From CAZTTG01 sp964615935 (lineage in GTDB: Bacteria; Planctomycetota; UBA1135; GCA-002686595): a stretch of 9,308 nucleotides of DNA. Below, in pieces: positions 1 to 6,798 of this stretch (positions are counted from its first letter, which is position 1; each line of letters begins with the position of its first letter). The stretch covers positions 1 through 9,308 of the forward strand of contig CAZTTG010000154.1 of NCBI GenBank assembly GCA_964615935.1. Reading direction: 5' to 3'. The translations under genes and the position numbers were made by a program. The notes under the pieces are model-generated. The model worked only from the letters and a program-made list of their open reading frames with translations. It did not search any database and was not told where the DNA came from.

Positions 1-7
1 ACCCCGG

Positions 8-55
<48 letters not shown>

Positions 56-188
56 CGGTGGCGGGGTTCTTATCCCCGACCCGCCCCCAACCGTCCCGAA
101 CCCACCGCCCACCCACAGGGGACGCGCGGGCGCCGCGGCGGTTGCGGGGGCTGCTCGGGAGAGTCGCCGGGAGGGGCCGGCGGCGCCC
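56..188. other. Non-coding stretch downstream of thyX
   Basis: No credible gene is seen here on either strand. The region follows the thyX stop. It contains a short GC hairpin at 62-78 (CGGGG, 7-base loop, CCCCG) and GC-rich inverted segments near 167-182. Neither has a T-run on the side where thyX transcription would end, so I do not call a terminator. Confidence 0.5.
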
Positions 189-980
189 TCAGCCCGAGAG
201 CCCCTCGATCTCGATCCCCAGCCGCTCCAGGTCCCGGCTCACCAGGCCGTGGATGGCCTGGGCGAAGCGGCGGATCTCGTACTGGGCCTCGGGCTTGAGG
301 CGCTGGTCGAGGAAGTGCATCACGCCCTGGAGGCTCACCGTCCAGTAGGCCTGGCTGTAGAGGTTCTGGGGCAGGAGCATGCGCGCGATCTCGCGGGCCA
401 CCCCGCGGGCGATACGCTCCTCGTACTGCCGGAACGAGCGCTCGCACTCGGCCAGCATGCGCTGCCGCTCGCCCTCGTGATCGTAGTCGGCGGGCAGGTC
501 CACCGAGGCCTGCTGGTTGCCGTGGGAGGGATTGGCCCGCATGCGCGCGGGCAGGTAGAACTCGGGCGCCCACTTGACGTAGCGGCCCGAGGTCTCGTTC
601 CAGCTGCAACCCTTGTCGGTGTCGAACATCTCCTCGAACACGCGGAGCCCGACCGACTCGCCGCCCACCTCGTAGCTGCGCCAGCCGCAACCGACCTGGT
701 ACTTGAAGGCCTGGCGGAAGACGAAGAGGGGCGCCTTCCAGTGGAAGGTGTAGTAGCTGTGCCGGAAGGGCGAGGTGTGCCCCTCCTCCCACAGGAAGGA
801 GGCCAGCACCCGGTCCCGCTCGGAATACTCGGCCTTCTGCTTGCGATAGGAGATGCGCGCCGAGTTGACCACCTTCAGCGCCGGATCCTGCTGCATGCGG
901 TCCACCAGCGCGACGAAGCCGATGCCGTCGTCGAGGGTGGGGATCGCGCCATCGGGCATGTGGACGTCGGCGACCGCCAT
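189..980 (-). CDS. thyX: Flavin-dependent thymidylate synthase ThyX with a split signature motif
   Basis: 263 residues. ThyX makes dTMP from dUMP, using methylene-tetrahydrofolate as carbon donor and FAD/NADPH as reductant, in the cytoplasm, normally as a homotetramer. Family features are clear: VVNSARISY (residues 38-46), SPFRHSYYTFH (70-80), KAPLFVFRQ (82-90), PEFYLP (139-144), and the C-terminal YWTVSLQGVMHFLDQRL...AQYEIRR block (212-238). The usual continuous motif RHRxxSxNExSxRY is not continuous here. RHR is replaced by KYQ (93-95), and after VG about 27 residues intervene before CSWNETSGRY (125-134), which carries the N, E, S, R and Y of the second half. The ATG at 980 is chosen because homology begins soon after it. 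There is no Shine-Dalgarno, and a possible promoter (988-1015) would place transcription start at about the ATG. It lies 62 bases after the HEAT-repeat gene on the same strand. The family is certain; activity with the altered motif is inferred from the retained residues. Confidence 0.93.
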   Translation of the reverse strand: MAVADVHMPDGAIPTLDDGIGFVALVDRMQQDPALKVVNSARISYRKQKAEYSERDRVLASFLWEEGHTSPFRHSYYTFHWKAPLFVFRQAFKYQVGCGWRSYEVGGESVGLRVFEEMFDTDKGCSWNETSGRYVKWAPEFYLPARMRANPSHGNQQASVDLPADYDHEGERQRMLAECERSFRQYEERIARGVAREIARMLLPQNLYSQAYWTVSLQGVMHFLDQRLKPEAQYEIRRFAQAIHGLVSRDLERLGIEIEGLSG

Positions 981-987
981 GACGAGG

Positions 988-1015
988 AGTGTAGTCCGAA
1001 GCGGCGCGAGACCAA
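988..1015 (-). promoter_or_regulatory. Candidate thyX promoter, possibly giving a leaderless mRNA
   Basis: Reading the minus strand, TTGGTC (1015-1010), a 16-base spacer, then TACACT (993-988) resemble sigma70-type -35 and -10 boxes. The expected start point is about 980-982, at the thyX ATG itself. No Shine-Dalgarno is visible before that ATG, which agrees with leaderless translation. The -35 match is only partial and this is unproven. Confidence 0.4.
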
Positions 1016-1020
1016 GCCCC

Positions 1021-1035
1021 CGCGACCCGGTCGCG
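1021..1035. other. 15-base palindrome between the HEAT gene and thyX
   Basis: CGCGACC-C-GGTCGCG is a perfect inverted repeat just after the HEAT-gene stop and 6 bases upstream of the candidate thyX -35 box. It could be an operator or an mRNA 3'-end hairpin. There is no T-run, so it is not a typical intrinsic terminator. Such palindromes are not rare in DNA this GC-rich. Confidence 0.35.
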
Positions 1036-1042
1036 AGGCCGA

Positions 1043-4000
1043 TCACCGCGGGACGGCCAGGGCCTCCTCCAGGAGGGCCTGGGCCTCGGCCGCGGATCGC
1101 GAGACCCCCAGGGCCCGCACCGCGCGCTGCGCCCACCGACGGGCCCCGTCGAGCTCGCCCCCCTCCAGCGCTCGCCAGGCCCGGGCCTGCAGCTCCAGGC
1201 TGTGGAGCCGGGCCTCCGGGTCGACGCCCGCGCGGGCGTCGTAGGTCCCGATCCGGGTGCGCCAGCCGCGTGCGGGAACGCGCAGCACCGCCTGGTCCAG
1301 CCGGAGCTCCCTGGCCTGCCGCGCGACGCCCGCCCACTCCCCGCGCTCCTCCGCCAGGCCGACCAGCGCCGCGCGCACCTCGAAGTACCGCGCGGACCAC
1401 TCGGGGCCGCGCCCCTCCCCCTCCAGGGCGATCCGGGCGGCCTGCAGGAGCCGCCGACGCGCCTCTCGCGCCTCGGGAGCGGCCTCGGGCGCCGCGTCCC
1501 CGGCGAGCTTCCACAGGAGCCAGGAGTCGAGGAGCGGCCACCGCTCCCGATGGCGATCCAGGGCCCGCTCCAGCTCCCCCTCCCGGCGCAGGGCCTCGGC
1601 CAGGGCGAGCTCGCCGGCGTAGCTGAACTGCCGCGCCGCGATGCGCTCGCCGCGAAAGCGCTCCTCGAGCTCGAGCGGCGCCGCCTCGAGCGGCCGGCGC
1701 AAGAAGGCCGCGAGCACCTCCTCGCCGAACCGACCGCGAGCCCCCAGGGCCCCCAGCACGATCTGGCGCAGGGCCGCCTCGCGCGCCACGCGGGCGGGCC
1801 CCCCGGCCGCGGCGAAGAGCTCCGGATCGGAGAGGGGCTCACCGCGCTCGATCAGGGCCAGCATCTCGAGGAGGAGATCGCCGGCGCCCTCGAAGCGGAG
1901 GCCGGCCAGGGCCTCGAAAGCGATCGCGGCGGTCTCCAGCTGCGGCGCGGCGCGCAGCACCGCGCGCAGGTCCCCCACCTGATCGAGCCCGGGCGCGTCC
2001 TCCGCCAGGGCGAGGACCGCCGACAGCCGATCGGCCTCCCCGACGGCCCCGATCGCCACCTCCCGGAGGAAGCCGCGCTCGGCCTCCCCAGCGCATCCGC
2101 CGAGGGCGCCCAGGATGCGGCCGCGCAGCTCGGGATGGCAGCCGTCGAAGCGCTCGCGCAGGTAGGCCGCGGCCTCGGGGCTTTCGGACGCCAGGTTCAG
2201 GGCCGCCTCGATGCGCAGCCTCCGCCGCAAGCCGCCGTCCGCGAAGAGCCGCGGCAGCTCGGCCCGACCGGCCCCGGTCCTCGCCAGCGCGGCCACCGCG
2301 TACTTGCCCGGATCCGAGCGGCCGTTGCCCACCGCACGAGGATCCACGAGCCCCTCCGCACCGGCCCGCTCCAGGAACTCCACCAGCGGCTCGACCGCCC
2401 CCTCGCCCTCGCCGCCGGCCCGGTGCAGCGCGCGGATCAGCGGGATGGAGCGCGCCAGCGCGGGCCCCTTGCCCTCGGTCCCCGGCCCGGCGATCGCGAG
2501 CGCCTCCTCGCGCAACCACCGACCCAGCGTCTCCACCACCTCCGGCTCCCCCACGAAGGCGCCCAGGAGCTCGGCCACCGATCCGCGCTGCTCCCGCTCC
2601 CGCTCCCCCAGGGCCATGAGATCGCCGCGGAAGGGCGGCATGGGCATGGCCCGCGAGAACCACGCCAGGCGCGCGATCGCCTCGGCCGGCGATCTCTCGA
2701 GGAGCTCGATCCACTCCCGGTGCAGGTCCGCCAGCCAAGGCCAGTGTTCGGGCGCATCGCACAGCGAGCGGAAGGCCACCTCGGCGATCCCCCGATCGGC
2801 GTCACCCAGGGCGAGCACCAGGTGCCTGCCCGCGCCCGGATCGCCCGCGTGGGAGAGGGCAAAGGACAGGGTCTCCACCACGGCGAGCCGCAGGGCGGGG
2901 TCCCGGTCGGGCCCCAGACAGGTGGCCACCCAGGGATCGCCCCAGGTCGCCGCGCGGCTGCGGGCTCCCTCCCAGAGGAGGACGACCGAGTCGGGGTGCA
3001 GCTCGAGCCGATCGGCGAGCGCGACGAGCGCCGCGGGCTCGAGCGCCTCGGCCGCGCCGTCGACCAGGGCCAGCCGTCGCTGATCGAGCCGCCGGTCGGC
3101 GGCCGCGCGATCCGCCGAGGGGAGATCCGGCGGGGCCGACTCGCGCCGCAGCTCCTCCTCGCGCAGGGCCTCGAGCAGCGCGCGGGCCAGGGGCTCGCCA
3201 CCGCGCTGGGCCGCGCGCAGGAGCATGCCCGGCCGCAGGGACCCGCGCGGGCCCTCGGTCGCCCAGCCGGCGGCCAGGACCGCGAGATCGCCGCGGCCCG
3301 TCAGACGCAGGCCCAGGGCCTCCACCAGCGCTCGCCAGCCCGCGCGATCCGCCCGGGGCACGCGGGTGTCGCCGTCCATCCGCGCCGCCCAGTCCCGCAG
3401 GGCGGCCAGGACCGCCTCGCCGACCTGCGCCCGCTCGAAGGCCTGGAGGAGGTGGATCACCGTCTCGCGACCGGCCGAGGCGTCGGCCTCAGCGAGGATC
3501 CGCCTCCAGGCGGGCGCGGCGGCCTCGCCCTGGCCGAGCAGGCTGCGCAGCACCTCCTTGCGCACCCGTTGATCGGGATCGGCGCGGAGGTCGAGGAGCA
3601 GCGGCACGGCCCTCTCCGAAGGCTGCTTCTCGAGCCATCGCGCCAGCAGAACGCGCGAGCTCGGCAGGGGCGACTCGAGGAAGCGCTCGACGGCCGCCTC
3701 GTCCAGCTCGACGCTCCACTCCAGGGCGGCCAGCGCCTCGAGCGCCCGGTCGGCGACGTTGGGGTGCGGGTCGCCGAGGGCCTCCTCGATCGCCTCCGCG
3801 AGCCTCGGCTCGAGGTCGGGCCCGGCGGTCTCGGCCCGTCCGGCGCGGGCGAGCGCGTCCAGGGCCGCGTCCCGCTCCCACCACCTCTCGCTGGCGAGCC
3901 CGCGGCGGATCTCCTCGATCATCCCCACGGGATCGAGGGCCTGGCGGCGCACGCGAAGCTCGCGCTCGATCGCCGGCCGGGCCTGGCCCTCCTGTCCCCC

Positions 4001-4054
4001 GAGGGGGAGGGCGGCGATCAGGGCCGCGAGGATCGGCGCCGCCCCGGAGATCAT
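1043..4054 (-). CDS. Large HEAT-repeat protein, probably exported
   Basis: 1003 residues. I recognise no enzymatic domain. The N-terminus (ISGAAPILAALIAALPLGG) is a short hydrophobic stretch followed by polar QEGQARPAIERE, which suggests a Sec signal peptide, although it has no basic residue before the hydrophobic core. From about residue 40 the protein is almost entirely Ala/Leu/Glu/Arg-rich helical pairs. HEAT/armadillo-like units are clearest around 40-200, for example DPHPNVADRALEALAAL and DPDQRVRKEVLRSLLG. Similar units recur to about 750, and the last 200 residues look more TPR-like. Such solenoids act as protein-binding scaffolds; the partner cannot be told. It starts 5 bases after the nnrD stop, so it is probably co-translated. 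The nearest Shine-Dalgarno (GAGGAAGG) is 12 bases from the ATG, rather far. An in-frame CTG three codons upstream, spanning the nnrD stop, would be better spaced and would give the signal peptide a slightly different n-region. Confidence 0.85.
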   Translation of the reverse strand: MISGAAPILAALIAALPLGGQEGQARPAIERELRVRRQALDPVGMIEEIRRGLASERWWERDAALDALARAGRAETAGPDLEPRLAEAIEEALGDPHPNVADRALEALAALEWSVELDEAAVERFLESPLPSSRVLLARWLEKQPSERAVPLLLDLRADPDQRVRKEVLRSLLGQGEAAAPAWRRILAEADASAGRETVIHLLQAFERAQVGEAVLAALRDWAARMDGDTRVPRADRAGWRALVEALGLRLTGRGDLAVLAAGWATEGPRGSLRPGMLLRAAQRGGEPLARALLEALREEELRRESAPPDLPSADRAAADRRLDQRRLALVDGAAEALEPAALVALADRLELHPDSVVLLWEGARSRAATWGDPWVATCLGPDRDPALRLAVVETLSFALSHAGDPGAGRHLVLALGDADRGIAEVAFRSLCDAPEHWPWLADLHREWIELLERSPAEAIARLAWFSRAMPMPPFRGDLMALGEREREQRGSVAELLGAFVGEPEVVETLGRWLREEALAIAGPGTEGKGPALARSIPLIRALHRAGGEGEGAVEPLVEFLERAGAEGLVDPRAVGNGRSDPGKYAVAALARTGAGRAELPRLFADGGLRRRLRIEAALNLASESPEAAAYLRERFDGCHPELRGRILGALGGCAGEAERGFLREVAIGAVGEADRLSAVLALAEDAPGLDQVGDLRAVLRAAPQLETAAIAFEALAGLRFEGAGDLLLEMLALIERGEPLSDPELFAAAGGPARVAREAALRQIVLGALGARGRFGEEVLAAFLRRPLEAAPLELEERFRGERIAARQFSYAGELALAEALRREGELERALDRHRERWPLLDSWLLWKLAGDAAPEAAPEAREARRRLLQAARIALEGEGRGPEWSARYFEVRAALVGLAEERGEWAGVARQARELRLDQAVLRVPARGWRTRIGTYDARAGVDPEARLHSLELQARAWRALEGGELDGARRWAQRAVRALGVSRSAAEAQALLEEALAVPR

Positions 4055-4059
4055 CGCGA

Positions 4060-4947
4060 TCAGGCGCCTTCCTCGGCGCACTCGGCGAGCAGGTCCTGGG
4101 CGGCCGGCAGGTACTCGACCAGGTCGGAGGCGATCACCGACCGCGGGCCGAGCTCGGCCGCCGCCAGGTCGCCCGCCAGGCCGTGCACGTGCACCGCGGC
4201 CGTGGCCGCGTCGAAGGCGCTCCACCCGGCGGGGTCCGCGATCCGGGGCGGGATGGCGAGGTAGGCGCCGAGGATCCCGAGGAGGACGTCGCCCGATCCG
4301 GCGGTGGCCATGCCCGGGTTGCCGCTGTCGTTGACGAAGGCGCGCCGGCCGTCGGTGACCACCGTGCCCGAGCCCTTGAGGCACACGATCGCGCCGCTGC
4401 GCAGGGCGAGCTCCCGGGCGGCGGCCTCGCGCCCCTCGGGATCGGCGGGCACGTCGCGGCCGAGCAGGCGCGCGGCCTCCCCGGGGTGCGGGGTCGCGAC
4501 CAGCGCTCCGGCGCGCTCTCGCAGGCGCTCCGCCTCGCCCGCCAGCACGTTGAGGGCGTCGGCGTCCAGCGCCAGGGGACCGCACCAGGCCGGGCCCAGC
4601 AGGGCCTCGACCAGCTCGCGGGTGCGCGGAGTGGCGCCCAGGCCGGGGCCGGCGGCCAGGGCGTGGTCGGGCCGGTCCGCGAGCCAGGAGGCGGCGCCCC
4701 CGGCCTCGCCGCGCGCGTCGAGGAGGACGGTCTCGGGCGAGGCGGGCGGGACCGCGCGCAGCACGTTGTCGTCGAGGCAGGCCAGGGTGACCAGCCCGGC
4801 GCCGGCGCGGTGGGCGGCGCGGCACACGAGCACCGAGGCTCCCGGCATGATCTGCGAGCCGCAGACCGCCAGCAGCCGGCCGGCGTCTCCCTTGTGCGCG
4901 TCGGCCGCCAGGCTCGGAGCGGGTCGGGGACGATACGGGTCGCTCAC
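4060..4947 (-). CDS. nnrD: ADP-dependent (S)-NAD(P)H-hydrate dehydratase (YjeF C-terminal type)
   Basis: 295 residues. This ribokinase-fold enzyme repairs hydrated NADH/NADPH (the S-NAD(P)HX damage product) back to the normal cofactor at the expense of ADP. Motifs in order: HKGDAGRLL (18-26; in the family usually HKG..G), AAGPGLG (98-104), LDADALN (127-133), TPHPGE (152-157), LKGSGTVV (190-197), and the nucleotide-binding and catalytic segment NPGMATAGSGDVLLG (210-224), whose Asp220 is the expected catalytic base. In many bacteria this domain is fused behind an NAD(P)HX epimerase (NnrE); here it stands alone and no epimerase is in the window. The GTG start at 4947 overlaps the asparaginase stop as GTGA and has GGAGG seven bases upstream, so translational coupling is likely. 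The HEAT gene follows after 5 bases. Confidence 0.93.
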   Translation of the reverse strand: MSDPYRPRPAPSLAADAHKGDAGRLLAVCGSQIMPGASVLVCRAAHRAGAGLVTLACLDDNVLRAVPPASPETVLLDARGEAGGAASWLADRPDHALAAGPGLGATPRTRELVEALLGPAWCGPLALDADALNVLAGEAERLRERAGALVATPHPGEAARLLGRDVPADPEGREAAARELALRSGAIVCLKGSGTVVTDGRRAFVNDSGNPGMATAGSGDVLLGILGAYLAIPPRIADPAGWSAFDAATAAVHVHGLAGDLAAAELGPRSVIASDLVEYLPAAQDLLAECAEEGA

Positions 4948-5963
4948 GCCACCACCTCCGTGTGGCCGACCGGCAGGCCGGCCCAGTTGCGAAGCGGCGA
5001 GCCGCGCCACTCCTCGAGCGCCTCGGCCTCGGTCGCGGTGATGAGCTCGAAGCGGCGCAGGAGCTCGAGGATCAGCGCGTTGAAGCCGCGCGGGTTGCCG
5101 TCGTCGATCTTGATCGCCAGTCCGCGGTCCATCCCGCGGACTCCCAGCAGGTACACGGCCTCGCCGCCGATCTTGGGGAAGACGCGGCCGCCGGTCGCGC
5201 GCGCGAGGTCGGTGCACAGCCGGCCGCGGGTGCCGCCGATCAGCTCCGGCCGTTCGGCCACCGCGCGGGCCATCCGCTCGCAGGCGGCGCGGCGCTCGGC
5301 CGGCAGCCCCTCGGGGTTGGCCACGCGGGCGATGCCGGTGGCGAGCCGGTCGAGGGGCAGGTGGAAGGTGGGCGCGCTGCAGCCGTCGGTGGAGCCGGGC
5401 AGCCGCTCCTCCTGCGCGTCGGTCATCTCGATCAGGGCCCGGCGCACGAGCTCCTGGCCCTCGCTCTCGGGATCGAGGTAGCGCCGCGGATCGGCGCCCA
5501 GGTGCAGGGCCAGGGCCAGGAAGCCGGCGTGCTTCCCGGAGCAGTTGTTGTGGAGGGCGGTGGGCTCCTCGCCCCGCCGGTGGAGCCGGGCGTCGGTCTC
5601 GGGGTCGAAGGGGCGGTGGGGCCCGCACCGCAGGTGCCCGACGGTGAGCTGCATGCGCTCCAGGAGCGCGCTCACGCCCTCGGTGTGGCAGGGCTCCCCG
5701 TTGTGGGAGGCCAGGGCCAGGGCCAGCTCGGGATCGGAGAGCCCGAAGCGCTCGGCGGCGCCGCTCTCGACCAGGGGCAGGGCCTGGATGGACTTGACCG
5801 AGCTGCGCGCGCAGACGGGCTCCTCCCACTGGCCGGCTCCGTCGAGGGCGCTCCCGGCGGCGTCGACCAGCACCCACGAGCCGCGGTGTCGCGATTCGAT
5901 CCGGTCGCCCCGCCAGATGCGGGTCAGGACGGGGTTGGCGGCGGGGGTCTTCGCTGCGGTCAC
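4944..5963 (-). CDS. L-asparaginase II, Rhizobium etli ReAV-type (class 3)
   Basis: 339 residues. It hydrolyses L-asparagine to aspartate and ammonia. The family is unrelated to E. coli AnsA/AnsB and has a serine beta-lactamase-like fold. The key positions are present: Ser54-x-x-Lys57 in RSSVKSIQALPLVESGA, Ser86 in ASHNGEP, Lys264 in FPKIGGEAVY, and the metal-site residues Cys141 and Lys144 (NNCSGKHAG) with Cys195 (DGCSAPT). From memory of ReAV (Ser48, Lys51, Ser80, Cys135, Lys138, Cys189), these all sit at a constant offset of six, which is strong support. I prefer the GTG at 5963 to the in-frame ATG at 6062. GAAGG lies 7 bases upstream, homology starts about ten residues in, and a candidate promoter at 6033-6061 overlaps the upstream ATG. 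It is the first gene of a minus-strand operon with nnrD and the HEAT gene. There is no signal peptide, so it is cytoplasmic. Confidence 0.93.
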   Translation of the reverse strand: MTAAKTPAANPVLTRIWRGDRIESRHRGSWVLVDAAGSALDGAGQWEEPVCARSSVKSIQALPLVESGAAERFGLSDPELALALASHNGEPCHTEGVSALLERMQLTVGHLRCGPHRPFDPETDARLHRRGEEPTALHNNCSGKHAGFLALALHLGADPRRYLDPESEGQELVRRALIEMTDAQEERLPGSTDGCSAPTFHLPLDRLATGIARVANPEGLPAERRAACERMARAVAERPELIGGTRGRLCTDLARATGGRVFPKIGGEAVYLLGVRGMDRGLAIKIDDGNPRGFNALILELLRRFELITATEAEALEEWRGSPLRNWAGLPVGHTEVVA

Positions 5964-5992
5964 GGTGGAGCCTTCGCTCGGGCGAGGCGCGT

Positions 5993-6025
5993 CCCTCGTC
6001 GCGAGGGGGCGATCGCGAGGGGGCG
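5993..6025 (-). repeat. Tandem 13-base direct repeats and hairpin in the asparaginase leader
   Basis: TCGCGAGGGGGCG occurs exactly at 5999-6011 and again at 6013-6025, a period of 14 bases. The first copy overlaps a hairpin, CCCTCG-TCG-CGAGGG (5993-6007). The repeats lie just downstream of the predicted asparaginase transcription start and about 36 bases before its GTG. They could be paired operator sites or an RNA leader element; no regulator is known from this window. Confidence 0.55.
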
Positions 6026-6032
6026 GGCGCCC

Positions 6033-6061
6033 ATTGTGGGTCGCCGCTCCGATGCGGTCCA
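6033..6061 (-). promoter_or_regulatory. Candidate promoter of the asparaginase-nnrD-HEAT operon
   Basis: On the minus strand, TGGACC (6061-6056), a 17-base spacer and CACAAT (6038-6033) each match four of six consensus positions. The expected start near 6026 gives a leader of about 60 bases that contains the 13-base direct repeats. It is the best candidate in the divergent spacer for this strand. The call is inferred from sequence likeness only. Confidence 0.4.
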
Positions 6062-6126
6062 CTCCCCTCGCGTGGCGCCGCCCGGCGGCCGTCCGGGGCG
6101 GGCTGCCCTTCGGCGCCTCGAGGCCC

Positions 6127-6132
6127 TAGAAT
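6127..6132 (+). promoter_or_regulatory. Candidate -10 box for the BFN-domain gene
   Basis: TAGAAT matches the TATAAT consensus at five of six positions and lies 44 bases before the ATG. No good -35 box is visible at the proper distance (TGCCCT at 6104-6109 is weak). Transcription would start near 6139. Confidence 0.4.
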
Positions 6133-6176
6133 GTGCGCCCTGCGCGTGCGGACCGCGCGCCGGACCGAGAGGTCTC

Positions 6177-6632
6177 ATGGACGACTCCAAGATGATCGAG
6201 GTGCACCTGGGCCGGATCGTCCTGCGCGATGGGGCCGACAGCCAGCACATCTACCTGGTGGAGCGCGGTGGCGGTCGCGGTTTCCCGATCGTGATCGGCA
6301 CGCCCGAGGCGGCCGAGATCCACCGCATCGTGCGGGGCATCAAGCCCTTGCGCCCCCTCACCCACCAGCTCGCCATCTCGATCGTCGAGAAGCTGGGCGC
6401 TCGCGTGGTGGGCACCGACATCGTGGACCTGCGCCAGGAGACCTTCTACGCGCGCCTCGTCGTCCAGAGCGACGGCAGCGAGCCCGTCCGCATCGACGCC
6501 CGTCCCTCGGACGCGATCGCCCTGGCCCTGCGCGCCGGCGCCCCCCTGCGGGTCTCCGAGGCCATCCTCGAGCAGGTCCGCACCGACGATTCGGGCCCCG
6601 ATCCCCTCCCCGACCCCGAGGACATGGCCTAG
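6177..6632 (+). CDS. Bifunctional nuclease (BFN/DUF151) family protein
   Basis: 151 residues, about the usual length for a single BFN domain (PF02577-type). Recognisable blocks are FPIVIGTPEAAEIHRIV (36-52), RPLTHQLAISIVEKLGARV (59-77), TFYARLVV (89-96) and DARPSDAIALALRAGAPLRVSEAIL (104-128), followed by a short acidic tail. Some members have reported RNase and DNase activity, as in plant BFN1; the bacterial role is generally unknown, so the nuclease label is by family only. The ATG at 6177 has GAGAGG four bases upstream. An upstream ATG at 6131 is in another frame. The gene is divergent from the asparaginase operon and probably transcribed alone, with the tRNA gene 76 bases downstream. Confidence 0.92.
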   Translation: MDDSKMIEVHLGRIVLRDGADSQHIYLVERGGGRGFPIVIGTPEAAEIHRIVRGIKPLRPLTHQLAISIVEKLGARVVGTDIVDLRQETFYARLVVQSDGSEPVRIDARPSDAIALALRAGAPLRVSEAILEQVRTDDSGPDPLPDPEDMA

Positions 6633-6667
6633 GCGCCCGGCCCCTCTCGTCCCCATCGCCGCGGTCC

Positions 6668-6695
6668 TTGCACCCTCCGCCGCCCCCGCTACCAT
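6668..6695 (+). promoter_or_regulatory. Candidate promoter of tRNA-Ser
   Basis: TTGCAC (6668-6673), a 16-base spacer and TACCAT (6690-6695) form a fair sigma70-type promoter. The -10 box ends 13 bases before the mature tRNA, as expected for a stable RNA with a very short leader. Confidence 0.5.
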
Positions 6696-6708
6696 CACCT
6701 CAACGAGC

Positions 6709-6798
6709 GGAGGCGTGGCTGAGTGGCCGAAAGCAGCGGTTTTGAAAACCGCCGTGCCCGCGAGGGCACCAGGGGTTCGAATCCTCTCGCCTCCGCCA
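6709..6798 (+). tRNA. tRNA-Ser(UGA) with encoded CCA; probable attachment site
   Basis: 90 bases. The acceptor stem GGAGGCG (6709-6715) pairs with CGCCTCC (6788-6794), followed by discriminator G and encoded CCA (6796-6798). The anticodon stem GCGGT/ACCGC flanks loop TTTGAAA, giving anticodon TGA at 6743-6745, which reads UCA and related serine codons. The long variable arm GTGCCC-GCGA-GGGCAC (6754-6769) is typical of class II tRNA-Ser. The T-arm holds GGTTCGAATCC. The 3' half is complete, as expected when an element inserts at the tRNA 3' end and restores the gene. The integrase lies 164 bases downstream and reads toward the tRNA. Confidence 0.97.

Noticed and set aside
62..78. Hairpin CGGGG-loop-CCCCG as a thyX terminator
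   Set aside because: The stem is only five bases, more than 100 bases past the stop, with no T-run on the transcribed side.
981..1541. An N-terminal extension of thyX in frame up to 1541
   Set aside because: The added sequence is a low-complexity antisense shadow of the HEAT gene's 3' end. ThyX homology begins after the ATG at 980.
1202..4264. A 1020-residue open frame on the plus strand, antisense to the HEAT gene
   Set aside because: It is rich in Arg, Gly, Pro and Gln with no recognisable family. It is the expected by-product of GC-ended codons in the minus-strand gene, which has a clear HEAT pattern and operon position.
5964..6062. An upstream ATG start for asparaginase at 6062, adding 33 residues
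   Set aside because: The extra residues are Arg/Pro-rich with no homology, and the candidate promoter overlaps that ATG. The GTG at 5963 has a Shine-Dalgarno.
4962..6632. A long plus-strand frame that joins antisense asparaginase sequence to the BFN gene
   Set aside because: Homology to BFN proteins begins only at the ATG at 6177, which has a ribosome binding site. The upstream part is antisense to asparaginase.
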